Part shown: piece after piece, positions 44,548 to 59,239 of the stretch
Numbering within the stretch: position 1 is the first letter of the stretch
How the letters are laid out: every line of letters starts with the position of its first letter
Assembly: GCF_008831285.2 (NCBI RefSeq)
Contig: NC_045140.1
Span: forward strand, 2,831,528-2,895,527
DNA length: 64,000 bases
Direction of reading: 5' to 3'
Source of the DNA: Nymphaea colorata
Lineage: Eukaryota > Streptophyta > Magnoliopsida > Nymphaeales > Nymphaeaceae
Position numbers and translations under genes: made by a program
The notes under the pieces: generated by a model
What the model was told of the DNA's origin: nothing
Seen by the model: the letters and a program-made list of their open reading frames with translations, nothing else
The model's database searches: none

Positions 44548-47500
44548 CTATTCACTTAGTAATCTTGCACCCTGATACATGCAGCCAGGGCGGAGGTCAT
44601 CAAGAGTATCAAGACTTCTGAATGCAGTGAACTCATTTCTAAAACCAGGAAACTCTCTCAAGCCAGTCCAGCCACGACGTGTTAGAAAATCACGGAAGTC
44701 ATCCTCTGTGTACAGAGTCTTCTCTTCAGCCATGCCAGGATCATCATAACAAACTTTTATTGTCAAGCCTAAAATAATGCAGACAAAATTAGATTACCGC
44801 CATTTTTCCTCTGCATCATTCCCCCTCCCCCATGCAAATACACAAACATGCATACATGTAGTACATTGCTATGAAATGCATGTACAGCTTACCCTCATCA
44901 AGATGAAGAGAGTACGTTCCCAGTGGCATGTCTCTATCTAGGCTACGGACTATCCCATCTTCATCCTCTAGCCAGAATGCACGCTTTGTTCTTAAGCCAA
45001 AAGAACATTTGATAGCTTCCTTTATAGCCTCAGCAGTGCCATCAACACCTATTCTTCGTGTGTAGTCACCCCATTTCACCAGTATGACCTTTCCTTCAAA
45101 AGGGGACTGCCTATCCCCACCTTAAAGAGAAATGAGCAATTAGACAAGTCTAAGAAATGGTTGCAGGTTTAGACAAATTCAAAGAATTGTTTATAGCCAT
45201 TAGACTGCCAAAATTTTACATCAAACGAAATTCTGACCAAGTTTCAGGACGAAACTGTACTCACACAAAGAATCAACTTAAACTGCACAGGAGGAGCTAA
45301 CCTATAGAATTTTCAAAGTATTGCACCAAAAACTAAAAATTACCATTTGCAGTGGTATCCCTCCAGTTCCATGGGGGAACACCATTGGCAGCAACTGCAT
45401 CAGCAGCTGCTATGGCAAGAGGATGCCCGTCATGATCCAGACGTCGCTCCAGATTTAGAGATGACCTAGCACTGCCTGGACGGAGAAATGTGGCAACAAC
45501 AAAAGTTTCAGGAGAGGTAACAAGATAAAGAATGTTAAAGAAAGGTGGGAGGAAGATCATTTAGATCAACCAACTAACAATAAAAAAGCATCTAATTCAA
45601 GCAAAATGTTCGACTGGCAAAAATAATCAGACAGAAATAATTGTGGTAATGTTTAACAACACCAACCAACTAGAGCAAAAAAATGCCATTGGCAATATTT
45701 CTGCACAGAAAGAATATGGAAAAGATTGTGCGATATAACTAATTCTAGCATTCAAAAAGTTCTTTTGAAGATTTACTAAAGTATCTACAGAAAACAATAT
45801 GACCACCAGACTGAAAGCACCAATAAACCGCAAAATATGACTAGAATAAATGTGATTGATAGAAGTTTCTTCTTTTACCAATATTATATGAACTTTATAA
45901 CAATCATGTTCCTGACATGGTTTACTGTTATCTTCTGGAAGAAAAGACGCTCAGCCCAACAGAGTGCACTGCTGTACTGCATCATGTCAACCTATATCAA
46001 CCATATAGTTCTCTATTGTACATTCATACTGTGACACAACTTTCAGGAGCTCCTATGCTAGTGAGAGAACAGTTCTTTTATTGTTAAAAAGGGCTTTTCA
46101 AATAAAAGAAAAATAACAACTATATCCCCAATTTAGGACTTTCAGAAAATCCAGAAAAAAAAAATCCTGAGCACATAGTTGTCAAAATAGGCTTTTAACA
46201 TAGAGTTTGTTGTGCCAGCAGACACGAAAAGGGTCTAGATAGGTATGCAAATGGGTCTGTGGGCACTTAAAATGACACATCGTGGAAAAGCCACGATGAA
46301 CCCATTTTTCTCACAAGAATCTGACCCTTTCATAACATGCAGCAAAACAAACCAAAGGCAACACAGTTAGTCAAGGAGGCTTATTCTCTTTTGCATGTTT
46401 CATGATAAAAAAGATTCAATTTTTATCAAGTTTAGAAGGAAAAAAATAGATCTTCTGAGAAATATGAGCTAAGGCCACCCTAGTGAATTCATTATTACCT
46501 GCAAAATTCCAATAAAATTTACTTGTCTAACTGCATTTGAAATTAAACCAAATTTTGGGTTGAAGTAGATGCACAATTAGGAGGATTAATTTCTCTAGAC
46601 GTAGAAAGACATTTATGATCAACATACTGAATGTAATTCGACACGTATATCTTGAACAAAGAGCATTAACATGGACGTATATATAAAATAAGGCAGGGAA
46701 TCCATGAAACCAAAGAAAATGATGTAGATGATAGATGTATAGAGTGCCCAGATCATGTGAAAGAGACATATCTAGCTTTCTCAAATTACAAAACATGCAA
46801 AACTGTTCATGCCAATGTCACGTACACACGTATTTTGTTGTGTCAGTGGCAAACTGCATGCTCACAATAAATTAGACATTATAATTTATGCTACTGGCAT
46901 CATCATCATTAATGAGGTAAACTTTGAAGGGCTATGCTTCTGGTGCCTCTTACATGCTGTATTCCAGACAAAACCTTGTCCAGATCCCATTTCCACTTAA
47001 TTACAGGTTCCATAATAGTCCATACCAAGTGTCCAAATGCAAGAACTGAATTGCTTAAATACAAACAGGTCATCTTGTTTAACCTTATTAAGTGTATCCA
47101 AATCCAGAAATGACCATTCACCAGTTCAATTTCAGGTGGATTCTGATCTACCAACAGCCCTATTCAAAAATTCATGTGCATGCATTGCCAACTAACAGAG
47201 GAAGATTACATCTCAACAGACACAGAAGGTTGCAAAACCATGTCCAGGTAAAGATGTCCTTGGAAGCTCTGACCAAGACCAATATTTGAAAACAAGCAAC
47301 TAAATGATAATGGCTCTCATACTCAACTAAAAAAAGTTCAACGAAGGAAGCTTGTATGCTTAGTAGACCATCAAATGGCCAAACAGCTTAATTAGCTGTG
47401 CTTCTGATTCTCCAGGGCTGCAAATCACAGTCACAAATATCGGCAGGATTTTCAAAAATATTGCAATAAAAATGCCAGAAACGAGAAATGAGAAAAATAG

Positions 47501-50500
47501 GAAAAGATATTCCTTTTGTAAATATCGGGAAAATTTGTGATAATATTGCAATAATATCATGATATTTTTTGCAAGAATTTCCAAAAGAGCATGTTTTTCA
47601 AATATTTTAAAGTTTCTCAGTTTTCTTTTAACATTTTAATAACTGTCTTAAATATTTATGAATGTCTTTTTGTAAAAGAATTTGTAGAAGACTTAAAATT
47701 TCATAATGTTCTCTATTATTATATGTTTTTATATTTTGAGTCCCCAAAGATTCTTCTGAGAAAACATGGAAAACAAACTTTCAAATTAGTAGCCGGGACA
47801 AAACCTTTCTGTTTAGATCGTGACAATGATATTTGTGACAATTGTATAAATTAAGTTTCCCCATTGCACATCCATTTTCTGGTTGTAAGAGAACCACCAG
47901 TTTCTTGGATGAGTCGGACATGATAACTAAGAAGGTCCATATAGTATGTGCCCTTTTGGTTATCCCTGTCTATAAAAACCCCCCAAATGCTCTTTCCATT
48001 CCCACCATGCACTTACATTTCCTACGTGACAAGAAAGCAAGCTATATCACAGGGATCCTCGCTTATAAGGTTTCCATTTTTTATGAAGCTTTTCATTTTT
48101 TTCCCACTTCACAATTACACATTTATAAGAAACCAGAAAGTATAGCATAGTTTAACTTTAAACAGCCGTTATACAGAAGCATTAGGCCACTTCTGTCAAA
48201 AAACAATGTAAACAGCATTAACCATGCCAAACACAACTGGAGACGGAACCTAAAATACCAAAATGAAAAATAAACTACAAAGTACCTTCTACAGGTCCAA
48301 AAGGAATACCAGCATCTTCAAGGCCTACACAGCGAAAAAGAAAATGTGCATGTTAGGATTCACCAGGTTGCAAAATCATTACAAACCTGCAGAAACACTC
48401 CATCTTGTCAATAACTCTTTAAACCTAACTTCCATTACAAATGCCAACACACCAATTCAATTTTGCACCCAACATGCAACCCTTAGCCACTTTTGTTAAT
48501 TATACCTGTCATACTTGTGAAACATGACACACTCTCATGTCACAAGATTATCCTTATATTCATATTCAAGCTTCGGAGCTGGTAAGATGACAAAGGAAAA
48601 AAGTCAGGACGATTGGGGTACTCGTCAACCTTTTCCTTGCATGACTCTGGTAGGAACCAATCATGTGGCTTCTGAGACAACAAAGAAGAATCATGATGTG
48701 TTGCTTGGAGTTTCTAAAGCGGGTGGATTCATGGAAGTGAAATGAAATGATGCTATTACCCAAAGTTCAGAAGCCCTTGACCCTTTTTTTCATGTGGAGC
48801 ATGTCACATGTTCAAGGAGTTTCTAAAACATAAAACAAACTTCAACAAAGATTCAATCATCATATTACCCAAAAGAAACATAAACTTAGAGCTAAACCTG
48901 AAAGATGCACAAGTATAGTACATGATCTAAAAAATAAACTAGGAGAATAACTATTCAATAACACATACTGTTACAGAGGACACCTACAGATTGGGGATAA
49001 CACTAACTCGCCATGCCTTGAGAATATCTTCAAACATTACCGTGTACAACTAATTAACTAAATCCTTCAATTCAAAGGCGAAAAATGAATCTTGCACCAA
49101 ATGTGATAACTAGATTGCTAGGTTGCAAAAGATACCCAACGGTCTTGGTTATCAACCTACTCTGGTTAAACGAAGCTTATCCATTGCAGAAAAAATATGA
49201 TTCCTCTCTCCCCTTTCTGTCCAATGGTGAAACAGTATAATGCCTACTAATATGCATGGGTTTCATTAGCACATTATCTGAACAATAAACTAGGGCGATA
49301 ACTACAACCATTAATAACATACTGTTACAGGAAGACCTAGAGATTGTTGACAAAACTAGCATGCCATGCCTTAGAACATCTTCAATTGGACCATTACCTT
49401 GTACAACTAAATCATTCAATTCAAAGGCAAAAACACATCTTGATTCAAATGTGATAACTAGATTGCTAGGTTGCATTTTGTGCCCAAGGTCCCGGTTATC
49501 AACCTACTTTGTTTAAACTTTAAACCAAGATTGTCTATTGCAGAATAAAATAAAATTCCCCCTTCAGTTCAATGGTGAATTTATATAGTCCATACTATTA
49601 TTCATTAAGCAATGACTTATCTTTTTCATAAGGTGTTTGATAAATGATTCTTGCCTTCAGCTTCATGACCTATCCTTTTTCCACCACCTCCCACTGCAGG
49701 TGTGAATAAACCAAGTCAGTTTCTGGACAAGTTCTTCAGTCCTCTACCATGCACGGTACTCACATCGACCACATTCAGTGAAGGAAATACTTATTTTCAT
49801 GACCAAGTACAATTACAGGTTGGGGTTTAACTGGGTCAGATAGTGATTCTGAAACCCTTCACTCAGAAGCTACCTCACTTCCCAAACAACCATTCTACAT
49901 CACAATCATCAACTCATTACCATCCTCTTCTTTAGAATTTAAGCAAGCAGATTCATTGCATGTCCATCCAATCCATATCATACAACACAAGGAAGCCATA
50001 AATAGGTTCACATACTAGGAAAGGCTACATTGCAAAAATAGGTCTGGGTAAACAAGATCAACTAAAAGGACCATTTTCTGGAAAAAGGATTTGTGAAGGG
50101 TTGGTGTGCCTCTTGATTAATTGGACATGAGAGATTTAGAAGTAATATCAAATGCCCATGGAAGAAGAATCACAAAATGAAACTGTTTGTTCCTATTATT
50201 TCAGCAAGTAGTCTACAACAATCCTCCTCAAAAACAAACCAAGACTAAATAACAAGGTCATGCAAGCGTGCATTGCAGTAGGCCCGCTAGGGTCTGATCT
50301 AGTGACCAATGTTAGGGTGAGAGTACGGATGGCAGTAGATGCCAGTCATCGCTTAGGAGAGCTCGGCAACTGGGGCCAAGTTGCCAAAAACAAAACAGAG
50401 CCTCTTCATGATACGGAGAGCTAGGCGTTGAAGAGCCTCCAAGATCCCGACGTGACTCTACTACACTGAGGAGAGCTTGCGGCAAGGGTACTATCACCCA

Positions 50501-53500
50501 AGATTCCCAATGGAGGAGAAACACCAAGAAGAGCATGTGTGGTCTTCTTTAAGTTAGATGCACGTCCGGGACCTAGGATGACTGGGAAGGTGGACTGTCA
50601 TCCAACCGTTTTGGAATACAGATGGGAAATTCTAAGTAGGACTTGAGGAGAGCACTAGAAACTAAAACCGAAAGAAGAAGTAAATATTTTATTTCAATTC
50701 CATGTCTATCCCAAACAGGTGTAATACATAGCTTTTTATAAGAAAACATAAAACCTTTTCATAAGAAAACATAAACTCCTCAAAAATATGAAATAATAGA
50801 GAAAATTCAAATGGCAATTGCAACTGAATTTATTTGAATTCCTATAATTTCGTTCCAAGGCTGAACCACCAAAATTAGGCATGCGCAGACTCTATTCTTC
50901 CAAAATTAAAGGTTGAAGCTTCCAATTTTAGCACCATCAGCTCTCCTTTGCTATTTGAAATTTGAGGCCGGTTATGGTAAGGCAAAATCGCATGCTCTTT
51001 GGCTCCTTAAATAAATACATATTTTTGTCTTTTGTGACCTTGAGAATGTTTTGCAGCCATCTTGTTGCTCTTGCATATAAGACCAAATATCACAATGGAT
51101 TTTGTATTTATTTGGTACCATGACTTTAATTACACAAGAAATTGCCTTGTGCACGTCAAGAGGCGTTTCCATGTCAATAATTGTAGCTGGGACAGATCGC
51201 ACCACAGGAGTTGATCTTTTGGTGGAAGCAAAACTCCCACCGAACCTCCAACCTGGATCCGTTTGAGATCCATTTTAATCTTGGATCCATTTCACTTGAA
51301 TCAAATGGATTCCATCTTCATACTTGGGAGGGGGTCTGAGATCCTAGAGTAGCTGAGTTCAAAGAATGAAGGCTTGAATCCAAGGGACCAACCGCACCAG
51401 CCATGGGCCACGGCCAAGGACATGTGGATAGGTGTGGCCCTAGGTGGGTCCGCATCACATGGTCACAAGGACCACTGAGAATTTAGAGAGCAATATTTAC
51501 CCTTCTGATCGGCAGAACTATATAGCATAAAAGTCTCCATGTTTAGCATGTCAACAAGGAACCAAAGTCCGAAAAGGTTAGATATCATGCAGGACACTAG
51601 AGTGTACCCCAAATTACCAAACATTCATCCAAATTTGAGATTTTACATTGACTATCTCTACAACAATATAGATGTTCTACACCTCCACTCGTAAAGATAA
51701 AGGTAAGACATTAAAATCCATATGATGAAAACAATAAATTATTATCAAACACATAAGTGTGTATGAGATCATGTTATAGAAGGTGTAATGTATTAGTGCC
51801 ATTGTGCAGTTCTGTTGCTTTGTTAATATAAGTTGATAAGAATAGGTTTTTCATTGAGAAATGTTTCAATTTGCTATTAACTCTGAAAACTAATATTGCA
51901 TTTTATCAGTTTACTTTTTCTGGGAGGAGGAAAGAAGGTGCATACTGCATACCACATAATGCACCCAGTCCCGACTACGCTCTAGGCTCAACTTACTGGC
52001 TAGCTCATGCCTAACACTTTTGACAGTGTAGAACTGAACAGGTACATGAGTGTTAGTTAATTTGACCCTCAAGACGAGATAAATTTACAAATTACAATTC
52101 CACACACTATAAAATATAATCTCCACTAAGCACCTTTGATAATTCTAGCAGTTAGATAGCCAAGAGAAATGTGTTCATCTTTCACAAATACACACCTAAC
52201 CTATTATGGATGAACATATTTTAACCAAACGCTTATTGAAGCAAATGCCAGAAAGATGCCTTCATATTTCACAATACCAGCTAGCTCCTCAAGCATCCTC
52301 TGGCTAAAAACTCTACTTTCATATTTCTAAAAGTTCTATAAGCAAGAAAAATGTTTTAACTCCTCACAAATACACTCCTAGCCTGTAATGAAAGAATTTC
52401 TTTTGATCAAGCCCTTGTCGTGTGGTAAATGTGGGAGAAGTGCCTTCTCACAGTACACCCCATAATCCCAGGTGTAGCATCCACTCTTGCATGCCACCAG
52501 TTTGGAAAAATAGGAGTTGGAGTTCCAGAATGTGCTTGATAGACTGTTAAAGACGTCCAAAGTGATTTTCACCGTATATCATTAAATGTCAGAAGATCAT
52601 GAAGAGCACCATTTTGTAGCCACCCTGCAACCCACCTCTCTCAGCCGATTGATTCTTCATCAGTTCATCAACTAGTATCCGATTAAAAGTTAGAAGCTGC
52701 GAGCAAGGGCTATATTGCAACTTTTCCAGGATAGAAGATGTTACCTGGAAGGAGATTCTTCTCTAAAACTTCCAGCTAAACGAACAAAGAATTGTGCCTG
52801 TGGTTTTGGTAAAGATGGTGCCACTTCTACATGTTTGTGCCACTCATTTTGAAGTTCATTCTAAAAAGATTAAGCTAGATACCATAGTCTCAGTGATTAG
52901 TTAAATTCAAGCCGCCAGGACCAAACAAGATGTCCGGTCGTAAACTCTTAATCAGCTTCACTAATTCGAAGCAGAAGGATACAGAAGTCAACGCCGATCA
53001 GTCGGTCGATCGATTACAAAATCAACAAGGAATTGTTCGATAATTCGATTTGAAGAGAAGAAACTACATGACAGGAAATCAACAAAAACAAAATACGAGA
53101 AAAGAAACTTGTGTTTTTCTTTTCCTCACCTAGAGAATTGCCTTTGTCGGGATAATGCATGTAAGCCTCGACCTTTGAAGGTGGGCTCTTGTACGGCGCG
53201 TTCTTCGCCCTTTCTCTCAGCAGGTCTTCCAGCTCCTTGTAGTAAGACGTCTTGGCAGACCCTCCTCCACCACCACCGCCCGCACCACTTCCCCTATCAT
53301 GGTGTCTGGCCTTCTTATACTCCTTGAGAAGATTTCTCCATTTATCAGTGCACATAGTTGGGGACCGATCGAATCCCTTCTCCCTCATCTTGGTGGAAAT
53401 CTGCTCCCATAGGTGCTTGTTGGACTTGGAGGTGTTAAACATGCCGTCCATCTCCCGGCGCAGGGCGATAAGCGTGAGGATCTCTTCCTGAATCCACGTT

Positions 53501-53691
53501 TCGGCGCGCTTCTTCGGCTGCTTGATTTCGTGATCCTCCCCGCCGCTGCTCTCAGCCAGGACGAGCTGCTGCTGCTGCAGAGGTTGAGGCTGCTGCTGCA
53601 GAGGGGAGGGCTGCATACCGTTGGCGACCACCTCCATCATCCCTTCCTCCTTGTAGAAGTCGATAGGCGACCTCTTTTCTGCCACATACAT
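44548..53691 (-). CDS. GT-1: Trihelix transcription factor GT-1
   Basis: Nuclear factor that binds GT elements (GRWAAW) in light-regulated promoters. Five exons, all with phase-1 GT-AG introns: 53130-53691, 48286-48324, 45344-45475, 44893-45120 and 44548-44768, joining to 393 aa, close to Arabidopsis GT-1 (about 406). The N-terminus is [17 protein letters not shown], then a Gln-rich stretch (32-42), [19 protein letters not shown], and the trihelix domain about 63-130 with its three tryptophans W66, W95 and W119 and the segment [10 protein letters not shown]...[11 protein letters not shown] Gly run (about 137-144) interrupts the following region. The C-terminal half has [41 protein letters not shown] and [15 protein letters not shown], which are hallmarks of GT-1 and separate it from GT-2 and GT-3 relatives. 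The second exon is only 39 bases ([12 protein letters not shown]). The ATG at 53691 matches the known GT-1 start pattern. Confidence 0.95.
48921..49610. repeat. Tandem duplication of an about 350 bp unit in GT-1 intron 1
   Basis: Copy 1 (48921-49270) and copy 2 (49271-49610) share ordered blocks: ACAT-ATCT-AACAATAAACTAGG, TACTGTTACAG (48966 and 49320), CATGCCTT, ACTAAATC-TTCAATTCAAAGGC, ATGTGATAACTAGATTGCTA, GGTTATCAACCTACT, ATTGCAGAA and TCAATGGTGAA. The offset is 354 bases at the anchor. Divergence is moderate, so the duplication is not recent. Confidence 0.75.
50310..50939 (-). mobile_element. Possible solo LTR
   Basis: Read on the minus strand the 630 bp segment starts TGATGG and ends CTAACA, the TG...CA form of an LTR. 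It contains a TATA box (TTATAAAAAGC, about 50730-50742) and, downstream, a poly-A signal (GAAATAAAATA), in the order an LTR needs. The sequence after the right end, TTGGTCACTAGATCAG, only loosely resembles a primer binding site. No matching 5 bp target duplication or second LTR was found. Confidence 0.3.
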
Positions 53692-55679
53692 GATGAATGG
53701 CGAAGATGGTATCGATGGGCTGGTGGAAACAGAAGAAGAAGACGGGAAAAGGGGTAAGGTGAGGGTTTAGTTTTGTGGGTGCTAGATATCTTCAACCGAA
53801 TCATGGTCTTTCATCAATGAAGCGCAAGGTGAGAGAGTTCTATGCTTCTTCATGGGGATCGATCGATTGGGTGATAATGGTTTCTGGGGTAGCTGATTCG
53901 GGAGAAGCAGCTGGTTCAGCAAAGGGGTTTGCTCGAGGGTTTTTCAGAAGGCTCCCGAGGCACTTATTTTTGGGCTTGGACTCCGGAAGAGTTGAAAAGG
54001 AGAGCTGCCGCACTGAGGATCATCTACTTCAAGTCTTCAACCCAAAAGTATAATCTTCTTCCTTACCATTCTTCCACAGGAGCAGATGGTATAATGGTTT
54101 AATATTGGTTTATTTCTTACTGATTGGGACTTCGGCTATCTCTATTTGTTTAGGTAGGGAATTCGCCAACCTTTTCATGGTAGAGACTAGAGAGCGGGCT
54201 CATTAGGTGGCCTTCAGGAGCTCTGCATCATTGCATAATAGGAATCTTTAATATTTGTATAAAATTTAAAAGAAAAATACCTTGTTACTTTAGGTGTTGT
54301 CGGAAAATAAAACTACCGTTTCTTGGCTGTGTTTTTTATTGTCTTGGCATTCAGTTAAGCAAAGTTAAGAAAAAGAAATCTAGAAAGTAAGTTCAGCACT
54401 CGAACAAAACGGAAACATAACTTACATTTGTCCTATTGACGTTCTGATGCATGGTTTTTTATTTGTATAGATTTCTTTAGGACCTTAAATTTGGTATTTG
54501 TTGGATGAGTGAGAATTTCTATCTTACAAAGGGCCGAAGTTCTTCTCCTTCCCTTCTTATTTTCATAAGCTACCAGGTCGTCTTTAGCATCCGCCGTCTG
54601 CTTGCATATCGATATCTCCTATTTGTAGCACAAGAAATTGACATCCCAAATTTTCACAATAGAGACTGACAAATGAAGAGTTGTTAAATTTTCATGAGAT
54701 GAGTTGTAAGCCTCGAGGCGTTGTACCATCAGCTTCAAGATCAAATTAGTAAAACATATAGAATAATCAAAATTTTGAAAGACAAGAACTGAAGACAAAC
54801 ATACATAAGTGAAAAACAATATAGAAGAACAACTTTGTGTCGTCATCAATCATGTCATCAATTGTCACTTAGGACAAGTGCTATTTGACCGATGTTAGCT
54901 CAATAACTCGTTGAGCTGAAACTAGATAAGTTTGGCACGTTCTAAATCAACCTTCTACAAAAAATTCATAGATAATATTTGGGAAGAACGTGATTATTAT
55001 ATATTTAATCAAGTACTTACCTGTATTGATGTTTATTCTCTAATGCGCTGAATCAAATTTTGTTGGCATTATGCCTCCCAAGAAAATTACATTTTAAATG
55101 CTAAGAAGTGGTGGTTGTATTAATTAAATAGTTCACAAGATAAGCACAAAAATGGCTGTGATGTCTCGAGCTAATATGAGCAGAGTTTGAGCAACTCAGA
55201 TAAGAACTTGACTTGAGCCTAACTGAACATATACTCTGATGAGCTGGGAGACCCACCTCTCGATGAGCAGGGAGACCCACTGTCTGATTGAAGGTCAAAT
55301 CCTTCTACCAAACCCACCATTTCTATAGGATATAGGGTCCACTTTTGGTATCCGAGGGTGCACCTCTTTGTACTTCAACTTGTGTAAGGGTGACCCCATT
55401 TTATGGCATAAAAGATTGATGTTTTGGAGATTCGAAATGGAGATTGACTGCCTACTAGCCCCTGCTCGTCTCGACTGAGACAAAGTAAGCATATATTGTT
55501 TAATTGATGTGGCTTATTTTTCATCATTAGTAGCGTGCATACTAGTACAAATTTTTCCTTCAACCAGAAGACCTATCACATGCTCAGGAGGGAAAGATCT
55601 TTGTCTATGGTTATTGGTGATTTCAAAGCAATGCACTATGCTGTAATAAAGCTGGGAGGTTGCCATCAGTGCAATGTTA
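53692..55679. other. GT-1 upstream region
   Basis: Should contain the GT-1 promoter and leader. GA-rich DNA lies just upstream (53728-53760). A direct pair AGATGAGCTGGGAGACCCAC / CGATGAGCAGGGAGACCCAC-type is near 55236-55282. A frame at 53775-54053 has no recognisable domain. No gene is supported. Confidence 0.4.
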
Positions 55680-58600
55680 TATCTAAAACTGCAGAAGTTT
55701 GCTATTTGTTCTTGTTTGGTGCTTGATTTACATGTTTCAACTTCACTACAATACCTAAAATCTCTGTTTTGCTCTTTTATGCTTTATTTTACTTTTCATG
55801 GCAGTTGGGAATGGCTATATTTGTAGGTGTTCGCGAAAATTCCTTCTGTTTTTATATACTCTTAAATACAATTGTCTTTTTTTATTTTTTTTGGAAAAGT
55901 ATGGATTTGAATTGAGTGTCAATAACACCAGCGGTGCTAGAAATTTTGGCTAGTAGGGGCACTAGTTCAATAACATTAATGTTTTTATGGGCACCAATAT
56001 ATACAAACAATCAAATATCTGAAACTATTAACATAAAAATAGTAAAATTTGTGAGGCAGCTACCATGTGGCTTCGCCATTGGTCCAGACACTTCGTGACA
56101 TGTTTTTTGTGGGTGGTTATTTGAATATTTTCTAGAATTTTAGTGGCCTGATATACGTGCCTTTCATTTTTTTATAATTTTTTTTTGGTTTTTCAAAATC
56201 TAACTATATAAGAATTCAGTTTTAACGAATTCCCTGAGTATTCTACCCCAACATATTTAAAACTACATAATTTTGCTACTTGTCCTTGTTTGGAGCTTGA
56301 TTTACATGTTTTAGCTTCACTAGAAACCTAAGGTCTGTAGTTTGCTCTTTATGCTTTATTTGTTTTTTTTGGATCCTGCATTATGCAAGTTAGGAAACCT
56401 TGAAACATGGCATTGGGCGTGCTAAGATGTGAAATCATGAAAAGATGGAAATCAAGGAGAATTAATCTGTCGCTTGATTTCTATATTAGCAGCCCATAAC
56501 TTTGAGTTTTTGCTCTTTTCTTAGCGAACATTATGACTGCACCATCAGATTGAAACACTTTTATTAGTACTTGTGTATGCATATATTTAAAGTTTAAACT
56601 GACGTATGCCTGTACATTGGCCATATATGTATTCATTTCAATTTTATCTGTTTGAGTGTTTTTTTTCTTCCTTTTATTGATTTTCTGTGGGCATTTTTTT
56701 TCTATTTTTGTCTGATTAAAAGGAGGTGTTCAAGTCCCCATTGGCTATATTTGTAGCTGTTGGGGTTCTCCAGCAACCCTTTTTTTTATATGTTGTTGAA
56801 CATAATTATCTTTTTTTCTTTGGAGAAACTAGATTCTAGATTGAGTGAGCAGGGCACCTTGTGACATTTTTTTGTGGTAGGATATTTGTTTATTTTCATG
56901 AATTTTAGTGTCATGATTTATATGTTTCTTCATTTATTTTTCATATAATACTTAATCTAAGTATTCAATTTTAGCTTTATGCCTCAGTAATCTGCTCTGA
57001 CATATTTAAAACTGCAGAATAATGCTACTTATTCTTGTTTGGTGTGTAATTTACATGTTTCAACCTCATTATAATACCGAAGATCTATATTTTACCCTTT
57101 TTTCTTTTATACCGTGAGACTGAAAGTTATTTGTTTATACATACATACATACACACACACACATATATCAATGTATTTGTGTATAAAGTATTTTTATGTG
57201 TGTTCTTTGCATCGATGATGATAGCTTTATTCATGTATTTACATATGTTTAAATAGATTTATGCTCGTACATTGGCCATATCTGGATTCATTTAATTGTA
57301 TTTCCTTCAGTGTTTTCTTTTCATCATTTTTGGCATTAATTTTCTGTATACTTTTTCTATTTTTGTTCAATCTTAAGATGATGTTGAAATCACCGATTAC
57401 TGTATGCATTAGGTCTTCCGAAAGCTCTTTCTTTCTTTGTATATTCTTAAACACAATTCTGTTTTTTTGTTGAGGTGAGATCGATTGTTCTGGCACTTCG
57501 TGACATGTTTTCTGTTGGTGGTTGTTTGAATATTTTCATGGATTTTAGTAGTTTGATTTACATTCTTTTTCATTTATTTTTTCTATGATACTTTTCAGTT
57601 TTTCTGAAAATAAGTATTCGGTTTAACAATTTGCATGAGTGTTTTCCTTTGACATATTTAAAACCGTGGAATTTTGCTATTTGTTCTTGTTAGAGCTTGA
57701 TTTACAAATTTCAGCTTCGCTAAAAATTTAAGGTCGTTATTTTGTTTTTATTTGTCTTTTGGGATTTTGCATCATGAAAGCTAAGAAATCTTGGAACCTC
57801 ACATTGAACTGGTTACTTTGTGAAATTGTGAAAATCAAAGGATAATCAATCTGCCAAATGTCTCGCTCGATTTCCATATGATCAGTCCATAACTTTGTGT
57901 TTTTTATGCTCTTTTGTTTGCAATCGTCACGATGGCACCATCAGATTGAAAAACTTTCATTAGCACATATATATATATATACTGTGTTCTTTGCATTTAT
58001 AATGGTAGCTTCATTATATCTAAACTGATGTATGCCTGCACATGGTATATGTATTCATTTTCATTTTCATTTTTTTTTGGGAGTGATTTTCCTTCCTCTT
58101 ATTGATTTTCTGTGTATTTTTCTATTTTTGTCTCATTCAAAGAAGGCGTTAGACTCCCCAAGCTATATTTGTTGCCGTTCGGTCCCCCCAAAAGCCCTTT
58201 CTTCTTTTATATGTTGTTGAACATAAATCTGTTTGTTCTTTTTGAGAAGCTAAATTTTGGATCGAGTGTCTAGGTTACTTTATGAAATTCTTTGTAGTAG
58301 CATAATTGTTTATTTTCTTGAATTTTGGCGGCATGATGTACATGTTTTATCATTTGTTTTTCACATAATATTTTTCAATTTTTCAAAGTCTAAGTATTCA
58401 ATTTTAGCTTTGTGGCAGAGTAACCTATTCCAGCATATTTAAAACTGCAAAATTTTGCTATTTGATCTTGTTTGGTGCTTAATTTACATGTTTCAACATC
58501 ACTACAAAACCTAAAATCTTTATTTTGCTTGTTTATACTTTATTTTATTTTTCGTGAAATGGCAATAATAGTAGGAATTGGGTCTTCAGAAACCTTTTTT

Positions 58601-58907
58601 TTTTGTTTCTTTGTACTCTCAAACACGAATCTGCTTTTTTGGAGAAGTGAGACTCTGAATTGAGTGCCCAGGCACTTCATGACATATTTTTTCTGGTCAG
58701 TTATCTGAATATTTTCATGAATTTTAGTGGTTTTTTTTCTTTCTATACATTTTTTTGGTTTTTCAGAATATAACTATATTAGAATTTAATTTTAACGATT
58801 TGCCTTAGTATTCATCTCTTACGTATTTAAAACTGAGGAATTTTGGGATTTGTTCTTGTTTGGAGTTTGATTGACATGTTTCAGCTCCACTAAAAACCTA
58901 AGGGCTC

Positions 58908-59059
58908 GTTTGATGCACAGAAAAAATTTAACGTGGTAAATTTACGTTTGATGCACAGAAAAAATTTAACGTGGTAAATTTACGTTTGATGCACAGGAAT
59001 AATTTAACGTGGTAAATTTACGTTTGATGCACAGGAAGAATTTAACGTGGTAAATTTAC
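58908..59059. repeat. Four tandem 38 bp units in the Harbinger-like left end
   Basis: Each unit begins GTTTGATGCACAG and ends TAACGTGGTAAATTTAC. The first unit overlaps the terminal inverted repeat, so the array is an amplification of the element's own terminus. Degenerate copies follow near 59127 and 59168. Confidence 0.85.
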
Positions 59060-59239
59060 CATGGTAAATTTTTTTAAAAAAATTTACAAGATGAAATTTC
59101 TTCTTCTTTTAATCTGAGGTCCTGTTTGATGCACAGAAAAAATTTAACGTGATAAATTTAACTATGATTGATGCATAAGAAGAATTTAACGTAGTAAATT
59201 TAATCATGTTTGATGCACATGAAGAATTTTATGTGTTTC

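Larger units (their letters stand above)
48325..53129 (-). other. GT-1 intron 1, 4.8 kb
   Basis: Long first intron with GT at 53129-53128 and AG at 48326-48325. It contains a tandem duplication of about 350 bp (48921-49610) and a possible solo LTR (50310-50939). No other exon-like frames are seen. Confidence 0.8.

Noticed and set aside
53413-53757. 114-codon plus-strand frame over GT-1 exon 1
   Set aside because: A shadow of the GC-rich first exon of GT-1, which has clear family motifs on the other strand.
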